This document shows, piece by piece, positions 51,264-59,632 of a DNA stretch of 64,000 bases. The notes under the pieces are model-generated. The model searched no databases. It saw only the letters and a program-made list of their open reading frames with translations, and was not told the origin of the DNA. The DNA is from Corynebacterium glyciniphilum AJ 3170 (GTDB taxonomy: Bacteria > Actinomycetota > Actinomycetes > Mycobacteriales > Mycobacteriaceae): the NCBI RefSeq assembly GCF_007673095.1, contig NZ_VDYZ01000010.1, forward strand, positions 62,001 through 126,000. Direction: 5' to 3'. Positions within the stretch are counted from its first letter, which is position 1, and each line of letters begins with the position of its first letter. The position numbers were made by a program, and so were the translations under genes.

Positions 51264-51935
51264 TCACCCGTCGCCGGTGGCGATGATCCCGGTCTCGTAG
51301 GCGAGGATGACTGCCTGCACCCGGTCACGGAGATCCAGTTTGGTGAGAATCCGGCTCACGTGGACTTTCACCGTTCCCTCGGCGAGGACAAGTTCGGCGG
51401 CGATCTCGGCATTCGACAGTCCACGCGCGACCAACTGGAGCACCTCGTACTCCCGCGCGGTGAGCGCGTCCAACCGAGCATGAGCATCGCGGTCGTCGGA
51501 GGCAGTCGGACGGGCCCGGGTGAAGTGGTTGAGGAGGCGCCGGGTCGTGCTCGGCGCGACGACGGCGTCTCCGGCATGGACATGGTGGATAGCGGAGATG
51601 ACCTCGTCCACCGGCGTGTCCTTGAGCAGGAACCCCGACGCGCCGGCCTGCAGCGCGTCATAGGCGTACTCGTCGAGATCGAAGGTCGTCAGGATCAGCA
51701 CACTCGGAGCATCTGGATGTACCATCAGGCGGCGGGTCGCTTCGACACCACTCATGTGGGGCATACGGACGTCCATCAGGACGACGTCCGCTGGGGTTCT
51801 CTCCAGCAGCGCCAGGGCGGTGTCACCGTCATCCGCTTCTCCGACGATCTCGATACCCGGTTGGGACTCCAACACCATGCGCAGGCCCATCCGGACCATC
51901 TCCTGATCATCGACCAGCACCAGCCGGACGTTCAT
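51264..51935 (-). CDS. NarL/LuxR-type response regulator
   Basis: A 223-aa protein. Receiver domain: phospho-acceptor Asp in DVVLMDVRMPHMSG and the conserved DD at the start (LVDDQE). C-terminal HTH: LTAREYEVLQLVARGLSNAEIAAELVLAEGTVKVHVSRIL. It overlaps the kinase gene by 4 nt. Probably activates the ABC exporter operon immediately downstream. Confidence 0.9.
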   Translation of the reverse strand: MNVRLVLVDDQEMVRMGLRMVLESQPGIEIVGEADDGDTALALLERTPADVVLMDVRMPHMSGVEATRRLMVHPDAPSVLILTTFDLDEYAYDALQAGASGFLLKDTPVDEVISAIHHVHAGDAVVAPSTTRRLLNHFTRARPTASDDRDAHARLDALTAREYEVLQLVARGLSNAEIAAELVLAEGTVKVHVSRILTKLDLRDRVQAVILAYETGIIATGDG

Positions 51936-53164
51936 CGGGTGACCTCCCTCGGTAGCGTCGCGAGGACCTCGAATCCTCCACTACTATGCGGGCCTGCTGT
52001 CAGCGTTCCGCCGTATGCGGCGACGCGTTCCCGCATACCGACCAGACCGTGGCCGTCGGCGCTAGCCTTTTCGTGTTGTTCCAGACCGTCGCCGTCGTCC
52101 GTCACGTGTACCCGGACTGCATCCGGGAGGCAGGACACAGACACATCCACCAGGGTGACGTCCGGGCCGGCGTGTCTGCGCACGTTGGTCAACGCCTCCT
52201 GCACGAGTCGGTAGACGGTTAGACCCATGCCATCCGTCACCGCTCCGGCGTCGCCGTCAATAGTGAGCGCCACTGGAAGGCCCGCTGTCTTCGACTGATT
52301 GATCAGCGTGTCCAACTGGTCGATCCCGGGTTGCGGGGCATCGGATCCCGGTTCGTCCTCCCGCAGGACACCTAGCATCCGTCGCATATCCGCCAGGGCG
52401 GTCCGGCCGGTGTCGCGTACCTGCACCATCGCTGACCGCGCCCGGTCCGGCTCGTCGCTCACCTTCGCGGCTGCACCCTCGGACATCAGTATGACGACGC
52501 TCAGACTGTGCGAGACCACGTCGTGGATCTCCCGCGCGATGCGGGCACGCTCGTCTGCGACAGCGATACGGGTGGCGGCCTCCCGAGCTTGTTCCGCCTG
52601 TTCAGCGCGTTCCCGTAGTCCGGCGACGTAGGCGCGCCGGGTGCGTACGAGGATGCCCCAGGTCCAGACCCAGAAAGCGACCACGGTCAACACACCGATT
52701 TCACCCGCATTAAGGAACTCGTTGCCGAGGTGGGGGAGTGTGGCGATCATCAGCCAGACCAGCGCTACGAGGGTGCCGGTCAAGGAAATCCACCAGGGGC
52801 GTGATGTGGAGAGGTTGTAGATGGCGAACAGCATCATCACGTCCGCGGCGAGGACCGGTGCGCCGAGTAGAAGCTGTATGCAGGCAGCCAGGACGATGAT
52901 GCCCAGCACCGCTGTGGGATGGCGTCGTCGTAGCAGGTAGGGGAGACAGAGCATCACGGACACCGCGACCAGCCCACCCAGATGTGCTGCCCCGTCGGAA
53001 TAGCTCGGAACAATGGGCAGATTGTAGAGAAATACCGCGAGCACGATCAGCAGGTCGACGAGCCACATGTGGTCTCGGAACCACGAACCAGGTTCTGGGG
53101 AGGAAGCAGGCACCGGGGGCACGCTGGAATCCGGGCTAGTGAGAACAGGAGCCGAAGACCTCAT
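51932..53164 (-). CDS. Histidine kinase (HisKA_3 type)
   Basis: A 410-aa membrane sensor with five to six N-terminal helices (WLVDLLIVLAVFLYN, LVAVSVMLCLPYLLRRRHP, and so on) and little extracellular sequence, which is typical of LiaS/DesK-like kinases. The phospho-His is in RIAREIHDVVSHSLSVVI, and the ATPase part includes VRRHAGPDVTLVDVSV and GDGLEQHEKA...GHGLVGMRERV. The ATG at 53164 skips an unlikely 39-residue leader. Confidence 0.88.
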   Translation of the reverse strand: MRSSAPVLTSPDSSVPPVPASSPEPGSWFRDHMWLVDLLIVLAVFLYNLPIVPSYSDGAAHLGGLVAVSVMLCLPYLLRRRHPTAVLGIIVLAACIQLLLGAPVLAADVMMLFAIYNLSTSRPWWISLTGTLVALVWLMIATLPHLGNEFLNAGEIGVLTVVAFWVWTWGILVRTRRAYVAGLRERAEQAEQAREAATRIAVADERARIAREIHDVVSHSLSVVILMSEGAAAKVSDEPDRARSAMVQVRDTGRTALADMRRMLGVLREDEPGSDAPQPGIDQLDTLINQSKTAGLPVALTIDGDAGAVTDGMGLTVYRLVQEALTNVRRHAGPDVTLVDVSVSCLPDAVRVHVTDDGDGLEQHEKASADGHGLVGMRERVAAYGGTLTAGPHSSGGFEVLATLPREVTR

Positions 53165-53184
53165 GCCGTTCAACGCTACCGTTA

Positions 53185-53272
53185 GATGCCCTGAGGGCCT
53201 GCCCCGTGCGATAGAGCTCGACCAGAAGGGGGCGGAGTTCCTCGCCGCGCGGGGTGATCCGGTACTCGGCCT
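53185..53272 (-). pseudogene. Remnant of an HxlR/PadR-like regulator
   Basis: The minus strand reads EYRITPRGEELRPLLVELYRTGQALRA after a TAG stop, the look of a winged-helix C-terminus. It has no start and only about 30 codons. It sits upstream of the histidine kinase and may be the end of a lost regulator. Confidence 0.4.
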
Positions 53273-53320
53273 ACTCAACACAAGTCCGCACCCGTGCTAG
53301 CCTAGAGACATTGCCACCTG

Positions 53321-53971
53321 TTACGACAGGATCGGAAGAAGACCCCGAGACCCCAGCCGGACGACTGGACTCGGGGTCTTCGCTTCTCTCTGAAGTGACC
53401 CCGGGGTGGGGTGATGAAGAATGACCTTGTCCTCCAGCGACTCCCAATAGTGTGACTGTCCAAGGTGTGCAGAGTTGAGCGCTCCGAGGACCGTATCCGG
53501 GATCCACAACAACGGATCATCGCCGCCACGCTTGTGTCGTAGTCGCAGTTCAGGATGCTGTCCTTGTCCCTGCAATGCCACGATGTGGGCGACATCGCGG
53601 CGGTTCTGTGCAACTTGTCGACTTTCCAGGGTGATGTTCTGGACACCCATCTCCGAGAGCTCAAAGTAGAGCTGCTCCAGGCATTTCCTGCGGTAGCGTT
53701 CTGTTTTCCTGCTCGGCTCGCTACGGTGGGTGATGATCGCTTGCATTGAGTCGAGGGCGCAGACGGTGTCTATGATCCGCTGGCGTCGCTTACTGCTTTC
53801 GTCGGTCCAGTGCAGTTTGATCTGTCCGGGCAGTCGCAATTGGACGAGCGCATCGCGCACGGCGTCCAGATGCTCGGTGTCGATGATTGCTGCGCACACC
53901 ATGTATTCCTGGTGCTTCGGCGGTCGGGGCGCGGATGACTCATCGATATAGGCGACGTACCGGGAGTTCAC
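53321..53971 (-). CDS. DUF3800-like protein
   Basis: A 216-aa protein starting MNSRYVAYIDESSAPRPPKHQEYMVCAAII. The YIDES start and later KLHWTDESSKRRQRIID match DUF3800, an RNase H-fold-like family often found near mobile or defence genes. Conserved acidic residues at both places could bind metal. Function unknown. A strong hairpin overlaps its last codons. Confidence 0.65.
   Translation of the reverse strand: MNSRYVAYIDESSAPRPPKHQEYMVCAAIIDTEHLDAVRDALVQLRLPGQIKLHWTDESSKRRQRIIDTVCALDSMQAIITHRSEPSRKTERYRRKCLEQLYFELSEMGVQNITLESRQVAQNRRDVAHIVALQGQGQHPELRLRHKRGGDDPLLWIPDTVLGALNSAHLGQSHYWESLEDKVILHHPTPGSLQREAKTPSPVVRLGSRGLLPILS
53338..53381. terminator. Hairpin overlapping the DUF3800 3' end
   Basis: GAAGACCCCGAG (53338-53349) pairs perfectly with CTCGGGGTCTTC (53370-53381) around a 20-nt loop. 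It lies inside the last codons, so it may terminate transcription in either direction. Confidence 0.6.
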
Positions 53972-54032
53972 CTCGACAGCGTACCGTAAGCCTTACCCTC
54001 GCGATGAGCGTCTCATGGCGCGCGGACGACCG

Positions 54033-55337
54033 TCATTGTCGGGAGTGCAACATGTCCGTGGCCGCCTCGGCCGCCGCATTCTCCCGAGATGTGCGGACCG
54101 ACACTCGGTGAATGATGACGAAGACGATCCCGAGCAGCACTACCAGGCCGACCATGGTCAGCGCGGCGGCGACGAGACCGTCGTGGTAGATCCAGGGGTG
54201 TCCGCTGCCACCGGACGCGACCAGTTGGCCTGTGTTTCCGGGCAATGCGTTGGTGACGATCGCGGCGAGAATCGCGGCATAGGCGGCGACGAAAACAGCT
54301 TCCGAGCCGATTCGCAACAGGTTGATGACTCCGGACGCGGCACCGGCACGCTCTGAGGGCACGGCGGCAAGCGCTTCGGCGTCGACGAATCCCAGCGGCA
54401 GTCCGAAACCCAGGCCGAGCAAGACCATGGGGGCGACACCTGCCGCGACGGGGAGATCCGGGCGCAGGAGGAGGACGACGCCAACGCCACCGATGACGAG
54501 CATGGCGAAGGAGGCTGCGATAACACCAGTGGGTGTAGCTCGCCCGGACTGCATGATGCGGTGCATCAGTGTCGGAGCGATGAGGACCGGGACTGTCATC
54601 GTGAGCATCAGGGCACCGATCGCGCCGGCGGACAGGTTGTGAATCGCCCCGAGTGCACTGGGGAGGTAGGTCAGGAACGTCACGAACCCGATGGCGCCGG
54701 CGACTGGCACGAGCGTCATGGCGAGGAACCTCGGTGCCTTCAACGCCGAGAAGTCCAGGAGCTGGCGCAGCGACGTTTCGCCGCGACCGAGCTGAGGCAG
54801 CCGGGTGGACCCCAGCAGGGCAATGACCAGGACGATGGCCTGCACGGTGAAGATTCCGCGCCAGCCCCAGACGGAGAGCAGCATGCCGGAGATCGCCGGG
54901 CCGGCAGCCAGTCCGAGCCCGTTGATCGTGCCGAACAAGGCGAATGCCTTGGCCCGGGCGGGGCCCTCGAACAGGTACGTCATCAACGGTGCTGCTCCGG
55001 TGAGCACGGCCGCCGATCCGATACCGGCGATCACCCGTCCGGTGTCGAGTATGTCCAGCGTGGGTGCCAGTGCACTGATGACGCCGCCGGCGGCGGCGAT
55101 CACGATGCCGATACGGAAGGAGCGGGTGTATCCGATGCGGTCAGAGAAGGCTCCCCAGGCGATGGTGCAGATGGCGAAAGAGACGTTAAAGCCGTTGACG
55201 ACCCATTGCAGTGGGGCCGGGTCGGATCCGAGGTCTGCGGCGATGCCGGGAAGTGCCACGGCAGTACCGGAGATGGACAACGGGATGACGAACTGTGCGA
55301 ACAGGATCACTGTCAGCAGTAGTCGGGGACGGGGCAT
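54033..55337 (-). CDS. MFS transporter, DHA2-like
   Basis: A 434-aa protein starting MPRPRLLLTVILFAQFVIPL. Motifs SISGTAVALPGIAADLG and GAFSDRIGYTRSFRIG are of the QacA/EmrB type, with about 12-14 helices. The ATG at 55337 is preferred because the longer frame begins inside the divergent ArsR region. Inverted repeat AGGTTCG/CGAACCT lies upstream, so the ArsR regulator next to it probably represses it. Confidence 0.84.
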   Translation of the reverse strand: MPRPRLLLTVILFAQFVIPLSISGTAVALPGIAADLGSDPAPLQWVVNGFNVSFAICTIAWGAFSDRIGYTRSFRIGIVIAAAGGVISALAPTLDILDTGRVIAGIGSAAVLTGAAPLMTYLFEGPARAKAFALFGTINGLGLAAGPAISGMLLSVWGWRGIFTVQAIVLVIALLGSTRLPQLGRGETSLRQLLDFSALKAPRFLAMTLVPVAGAIGFVTFLTYLPSALGAIHNLSAGAIGALMLTMTVPVLIAPTLMHRIMQSGRATPTGVIAASFAMLVIGGVGVVLLLRPDLPVAAGVAPMVLLGLGFGLPLGFVDAEALAAVPSERAGAASGVINLLRIGSEAVFVAAYAAILAAIVTNALPGNTGQLVASGGSGHPWIYHDGLVAAALTMVGLVVLLGIVFVIIHRVSVRTSRENAAAEAATDMLHSRQ

Positions 55338-55366
55338 GAACACTCCTGTGGTTCGATGAGTATCTA

Positions 55367-55388
55367 AGGTTCGATTATCGACGAACCT
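55367..55388. promoter_or_regulatory. Inverted repeat between MFS and ArsR genes
   Basis: AGGTTCG (55367-55373) and CGAACCT (55382-55388) are perfect inverted arms with an 8-nt spacer. A third half (CGAACCT) lies at 55420-55426. Likely ArsR operator. Confidence 0.68.
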
Positions 55389-55463
55389 ATGCAAGCACGT
55401 CCATGAGGTACGATGCAAGACGAACCTTCAGTAGTGCATCGAAAGACGCAGAGAGGAAGTGCC

Positions 55464-55784
55464 GTGACCAGTCAGTCGCAGCCCTCGGAGCCGGACGAGA
55501 TCGAACTCGGCGCAGTGTTGTCAGCGCTGGCCGATCCACACCGCAGGCGGGTCATCAGAGCGCTGGTCCACGATGCTGACGGCAGTGAGCGTTCCTGCAC
55601 GAGCTTCGGGTTGGGCCTGTCGAAATCCACGAGGAGTCACCACTTCAAGGTGCTCCGGGAGGCGGGGCTGGTGAGTCAGGTGGACCGTGGCAACAGGAGC
55701 GGGGTGACTCTTCGCCGCCAAGATCTCGATGTGCGCTTCCCTGGACTGCTTGCGCTGATCGGCGATGAGGCGGAAGCCGACTGA
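55464..55784 (+). CDS. ArsR-type (HTH_20) transcriptional regulator
   Basis: About 106 aa from the GTG at 55464, which has GAGAGGAAG upstream. ALADPHRRRVIRALVHDADGSERSCTSFGLGLSKSTRSHHFKVLREAGLVSQVDRGNRSGVTLRR is the winged HTH with the DNA-recognition SKSTRSHHF. An earlier ATG (55413) lies in the operator half-site. Probably regulates the divergent MFS exporter; no metal-binding cysteine pair is seen. Confidence 0.85.
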   Translation: MTSQSQPSEPDEIELGAVLSALADPHRRRVIRALVHDADGSERSCTSFGLGLSKSTRSHHFKVLREAGLVSQVDRGNRSGVTLRRQDLDVRFPGLLALIGDEAEAD

Positions 55785-55847
55785 TCCCCAGTCACTCAGG
55801 GCGCCAGTAGCCCCTGCATCAGATGGAAATGAACTCTCACCCGCTCC

Positions 55848-56762
55848 TCACGGGCGGAAACTCTGACCCGCTCCCTCCGCTCGGGAGCTGTCCGGTCCCG
55901 ACGCCACCAGACGGTAGACCTGTCGCAGTGGCGTCGAGTCGGTGTGAATCCCGGAAGGATCCAGGAACGTTGCTGCCGAGGCACGGATCCAGTCTTCGCA
56001 ACTGACCCGGTTGAAGTGCAGTTCCACGCCGTGCTGATGCGCGAGATCATTCATGAACAACCGGGAGACCCTCCCGTTGCCGTCCCGGAACGGATGGGCG
56101 AAGTTCAGGTCGGTGTGAATGTCGGCCAACGCATCCACAGTCTGTTCGAACGTGGCGTCCTCCCAGGCGACCCCGTCGATGGAGCGGTCGAGCTGGCGCA
56201 TGTACATGCTCATGCTGTGGTGGTCGCCGAACCCGTGCGTGCCTTTCATCATGTTGACCACCCGCGGCTGGCCGGCCCATGCGTAGATCTCCGCGAACAG
56301 CATGTGGTGGATCGACGACAGACGGTCGCTGGTGCTCTCCCCTTCGGCCGCGAGCTCCCCGCGGGCGAATGTCAACCCCCGACCTGTCGCCACCACATGT
56401 TCAACGGCGCTGAGGCGGGCGTCGTCCCGGATGCCGAGGTGGTTCCGCATCACCGTGGTGCCGGGGTAGAAGTAGCTCCTCCAGACATCAGGTTCGGGCG
56501 CGGGCTCCTTCGCCCGCCCTGGCGTGCCACCGTCGTCGGCGAACCCGTCGACCTCTGTACTCGTCAGGTAGGACGGGCCGTCGCGCTGACTACGATCCGC
56601 CAGACTCTGCATGTCCGCCACGGTGGGCTCCCAGCCCTCCAGGACGCTGCTGTGGGCTGCTTCGATGATCGGCTCGACGTCGGTATCGCTCATAACGTCG
56701 AACACCTCGGAAAATACGGCACGGTAACCGTTGATACCGGTCAGTGTGGTGAAATCCGTCAT
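55848..56762 (-). CDS. Fic/DOC family protein with fused VbhA-like inhibitory helix
   Basis: A 304-aa protein. The Fic active motif HPFRDGNGRVSR lies at about residues 223-234 (perfect HXFX(D/E)GNGRXXR). Near the N-terminus, SSVLEG at residues 38-43 matches the (S/T)XXXE(G/N) inhibitory helix, within a VbhA-like stretch (EAAHSSVLEGWEPTVADMQ). Fic enzymes transfer AMP to protein hydroxyls; the helix would keep it off until relieved. Located next to an ArsR-like regulator gene. Confidence 0.84.
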   Translation of the reverse strand: MTDFTTLTGINGYRAVFSEVFDVMSDTDVEPIIEAAHSSVLEGWEPTVADMQSLADRSQRDGPSYLTSTEVDGFADDGGTPGRAKEPAPEPDVWRSYFYPGTTVMRNHLGIRDDARLSAVEHVVATGRGLTFARGELAAEGESTSDRLSSIHHMLFAEIYAWAGQPRVVNMMKGTHGFGDHHSMSMYMRQLDRSIDGVAWEDATFEQTVDALADIHTDLNFAHPFRDGNGRVSRLFMNDLAHQHGVELHFNRVSCEDWIRASAATFLDPSGIHTDSTPLRQVYRLVASGPDSSRAEGAGQSFRP

Positions 56763-56814
56763 GGTCAGCGCCTTTCCGTGAAGTGCGGACCCCAATTCTA
56801 CGGCCCCGTGCCAC

Positions 56815-57576
56815 CTACCGCGAGGGCTTCTCGCAGAGGTCCACACCGAACAATTCCTCCAACGCGTCGCGACCGTCGTCACTGAGCTGCATGGCCCGCG
56901 AGTGCGGTGCAGGACGGAGCCAGCCCCGGTCGCGACAGACACTGAGGATCGCTCTACCAGGAGCCCCGGCGAGGTGGTGACGGTGTTCGGTCCAGTCCAC
57001 GCAGCACCGTGCCGCGCTGCCGGCGGATACGGTGATACCGAGCCGACCGAGGAACTCGGATCCGGGCCGGGTGACCGTCACAGCGATCGGATCAAGCACG
57101 TGGTCGGGCGGGTTGTCTGCCGTCGCCAGCGGCTCGTCTTCCGGGGCGACGACGTAGCCGTCCCGCGCCATGGCACCGGTGATCGCCACCGCCAGGCGTC
57201 CGCCGAGATGGTCATAACAGTGTCGGGCGCGACGGACGACGCGGGCGCGGGTGTCGGCACGCAATGAGCTGATCGTGAGCGTCGGCGCGATCCGCGCCAT
57301 CACCTCAACCAGCTCCGCCACCGTGGCGTCGGCGAGCCGGTAGTAGCGGTACCTGCCGTGTTTCTCGGCGACGATCATTCCTCCGTCGACAAGTCGTGCG
57401 AGGTGCCCGCTCATCGTGGAGTTCGCCACCCCAGCTTCCCGTGCGAGCATCGACGCCGGCAGCCATCGGCCGTCGAGAAGTGCCATCAATGCCTTCGCAC
57501 GTGGCGGCTCGGCGATCAGTTTCGCGACGGCGCTGAGGTCCGCTTCGCCATGGTGCTGTCGCTCGTTGCTGTGCAT
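56815..57576 (-). CDS. ArsR-type HTH regulator with C-terminal domain
   Basis: A 253-aa protein. N-terminal HTH: LMALLDGRWLPASMLAREAGVANSTMSGHLARLVDGGMIVAEKHGRYRYYRLAD. The C-terminal region (ARRARHCYDHLGGRLAVAITGAMARDGYV) is typical of YczE/SufR-like ArsR regulators with a long sensor part. It diverges from a truncated MFS gene, with TTCGGGCCGGCCCGAA between them. Confidence 0.84.
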   Translation of the reverse strand: MHSNERQHHGEADLSAVAKLIAEPPRAKALMALLDGRWLPASMLAREAGVANSTMSGHLARLVDGGMIVAEKHGRYRYYRLADATVAELVEVMARIAPTLTISSLRADTRARVVRRARHCYDHLGGRLAVAITGAMARDGYVVAPEDEPLATADNPPDHVLDPIAVTVTRPGSEFLGRLGITVSAGSAARCCVDWTEHRHHLAGAPGRAILSVCRDRGWLRPAPHSRAMQLSDDGRDALEELFGVDLCEKPSR

Positions 57577-57600
57577 GCCTCGATCGTAGAACGGTGATGT

Positions 57601-57616
57601 TTCGGGCCGGCCCGAA
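57601..57616. promoter_or_regulatory. Palindrome between ArsR-like and MFS genes
   Basis: TTCGGGCCGGCCCGAA is a perfect 16-bp palindrome placed between the divergent genes. Probable regulator site. Confidence 0.62.
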
Positions 57617-57641
57617 CTGATTCAGTCTTAGTCTTCCGGAC

Positions 57642-58538
57642 ATGTCTTACTCCGTATCCACCTCCACCCCACGGCATCGCCGGACGATGTTCGTGTGCTC
57701 CGGGTTCGCACTGTTCGCCCTCATCGTCGGTACGAACATGCCGTCGCCGTTCTACGCCGTGTACGCCGAACGATTCGACTTCTCCCCGCTGACGCTCACT
57801 CTGATCTTTGCCGCATACACCGGTGCGCTGATCCCCACCCCGACGCGTACGACGTACCTGATCGAAGTCGGCGTCCTGCTGCTCGCTGCCGTCGGCCTGT
57901 TCTCCCTCCCGGCTGACCTGGGACGCACCGGCGCACATTGGCACCCGCGACTGCCACAGATTCCGCAGATTCCGGCCCAGAAGCGTGCCTTCTTCACCGC
58001 CTGTGCCGTCAGCTTCACCGGGTGGGCCGTGACGGCAGTGTTCCTCTCCATCGTGCCGACATATGTCACGACATTGACGGGGAATGATTCATTGCTGGTT
58101 GCAGGCATGGCCGCCGGACTGGTGCTGGTGGTTGCCGCCGCGATCCAGCCTGTCGTCGCTCATCTCCGCGGAGACACTCTGGAACGTTCCGGTCTGATGG
58201 CCCTCGCACTCGGCCTGGTGGCACTTCTCGTTGCAGGGATAACGCAGTCGATTGGTGTGGTTCTGGCCTCCGCAGTGATTGCAGGAGTAGGGCAGGGGAT
58301 GGGGTTCATGGGAGCGATGCGGCAGAGCGCGGACGCGGCGCCGGACGGCACTGAGGCCGCAACAGCGTCCGCGTTCTATGTCGCGACCTACGCGGGCGTC
58401 GGACTACCGACCATCGGCGTGGGGTTTCTTGCAACGTGGCTCGGCACGGTGACGGCCGTCGATATCTTCGCCGGCGTGATCCTGGTGCTCAGTGTCGGTG
58501 TCGTGTGCACGGTCCAGCCGGTACATGCAGACAACTAA
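57642..58538 (+). CDS. MFS transporter with probable internal deletion
   Basis: A 298-aa protein, over 100 residues shorter than normal MFS proteins. It starts MSYSVSTSTPRHRRTMFVCSG, has TM1-2 (IVGTNMPSPFYAVYAERFDF, FAAYTGALIP), then jumps at once to TPTRTTYLIEVGVLLLAAVGLFSLP, the segment usually near TM6. Helices 3-5 and the GRXSDXXGRR loop are missing in frame. With about eight helices left it may not transport. Divergent from an ArsR-like regulator. Confidence 0.7.
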   Translation: MSYSVSTSTPRHRRTMFVCSGFALFALIVGTNMPSPFYAVYAERFDFSPLTLTLIFAAYTGALIPTPTRTTYLIEVGVLLLAAVGLFSLPADLGRTGAHWHPRLPQIPQIPAQKRAFFTACAVSFTGWAVTAVFLSIVPTYVTTLTGNDSLLVAGMAAGLVLVVAAAIQPVVAHLRGDTLERSGLMALALGLVALLVAGITQSIGVVLASAVIAGVGQGMGFMGAMRQSADAAPDGTEAATASAFYVATYAGVGLPTIGVGFLATWLGTVTAVDIFAGVILVLSVGVVCTVQPVHADN

Positions 58539-58610
58539 TCCGAGTACTCCGAGTACATCGTTTGGGCCGCTACATGTTGCGGAGTAGTGAACGTTACTGG
58601 GACTACGAAG

Positions 58611-59534
58611 TTAGCTGGCGATGTTGATCACCGGTAGGGCGACCGCGGCGATAGCCAGGCCGGTGACCTGTAGGCGGCTGAGGCGTTCCTTGAGCACCAG
58701 CAGAGCGAGCAGCACAGGCAGTGCCGGGTAGAGAGCGATGGCGACCATTACTGGCGCCAGGGCGTCTGCCTCGCGGGTGGCGTACAAGTAGGAGACCATC
58801 GCCAGCGCGGCCAAGCCGCCTACAAGCGCTGCCTTGCCGGCGGCACTTCTTGTTCCAGAGGATGTATCACGTATGGGGCGCAGACCGAGTAGAAGCAGTA
58901 GCGGCAGGAAGCTGGCCAGTTGGCCGATCAACATTGGCATCGCTGGTTCAGGTGACGAGAGTCTACTCAGAGCGAACAGCTGGGTAGCGTAGCCGAGGCC
59001 AGCGATCAGTCCGTAGCCCACTGCGGCCCTATTAGGATTGCCGGCACGCTTTGCCGCGGTGACCGCCCGCAGCGGGGATGATTCCGAGGGGGACGTCGTT
59101 GAGGACTTCGGCGAAGTGGACGGTCGACCGAGCAGCCACGTTGCCGGAACGAGCGCCACAGCAGCCACTATCAGCAAGGGCTCTACATGGTCTCCGAGGA
59201 CCAGTATCGCGAGGAGGAACGGTACTGTTACTGAGACGATGCTGGTCACCGGCACGACAACAGAAATGCGGTAAGCACGCATGCCTTCGTAAAGGGCACC
59301 GACACCGACCCCTGCCCCTAGTCCGGAAATGCCGCCCCAGATGAGGTCGTCGCTGCGCGGCCACGTATCCCAGGTCGTGACTGCCCAGGCTGCGAAGAGT
59401 ACCGCACCGCCAGCTTGGGAGTATATGGCGACCTTCATTGCCGGTATCTGTCGGGTGAGGACGCCGTTGAAGAAGTGGGAGGCTCCGAACATGACCGCAG
59501 CAGCGAATCCCAGCAGCTCGCCCATTACCATCAC
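58611..59534 (-). CDS. EamA/DMT family transporter
   Basis: A 307-aa protein with ten helices in two EamA repeats: MVMGELLGFAAAVMFGASHF opens the first, GYGLIAGLGYATQLFALSRL the second. Family members export metabolites or amino acids. The middle linker is Ser/Thr-rich (TSPKSSTTSPSESSPLRA). It diverges from a LysR gene with AGTTCT-N11-AGAACT in the common promoter, so it is probably the LysR target. Confidence 0.83.
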   Translation of the reverse strand: MMVMGELLGFAAAVMFGASHFFNGVLTRQIPAMKVAIYSQAGGAVLFAAWAVTTWDTWPRSDDLIWGGISGLGAGVGVGALYEGMRAYRISVVVPVTSIVSVTVPFLLAILVLGDHVEPLLIVAAVALVPATWLLGRPSTSPKSSTTSPSESSPLRAVTAAKRAGNPNRAAVGYGLIAGLGYATQLFALSRLSSPEPAMPMLIGQLASFLPLLLLLGLRPIRDTSSGTRSAAGKAALVGGLAALAMVSYLYATREADALAPVMVAIALYPALPVLLALLVLKERLSRLQVTGLAIAAVALPVINIAS

Positions 59535-59594
59535 CTTCTTGCTTAGGACTCGGACAGATTGACCCCATCCTCCCTACGGTGAATGTGAATGTCT

Positions 59595-59617
59595 AGTTCT
59601 TAATCTTCAACAGAACT
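59595..59617. promoter_or_regulatory. LysR-type operator
   Basis: AGTTCT-N11-AGAACT (59595-59600, 59612-59617) fits the T-N11-A rule with perfect 6-bp arms. The LysR gene's -10 box TACAAT (59621-59626) lies directly after it, 6 nt before the ATG (leaderless). Confidence 0.72.
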
Positions 59618-59632
59618 GTTTACAATAGGGTC

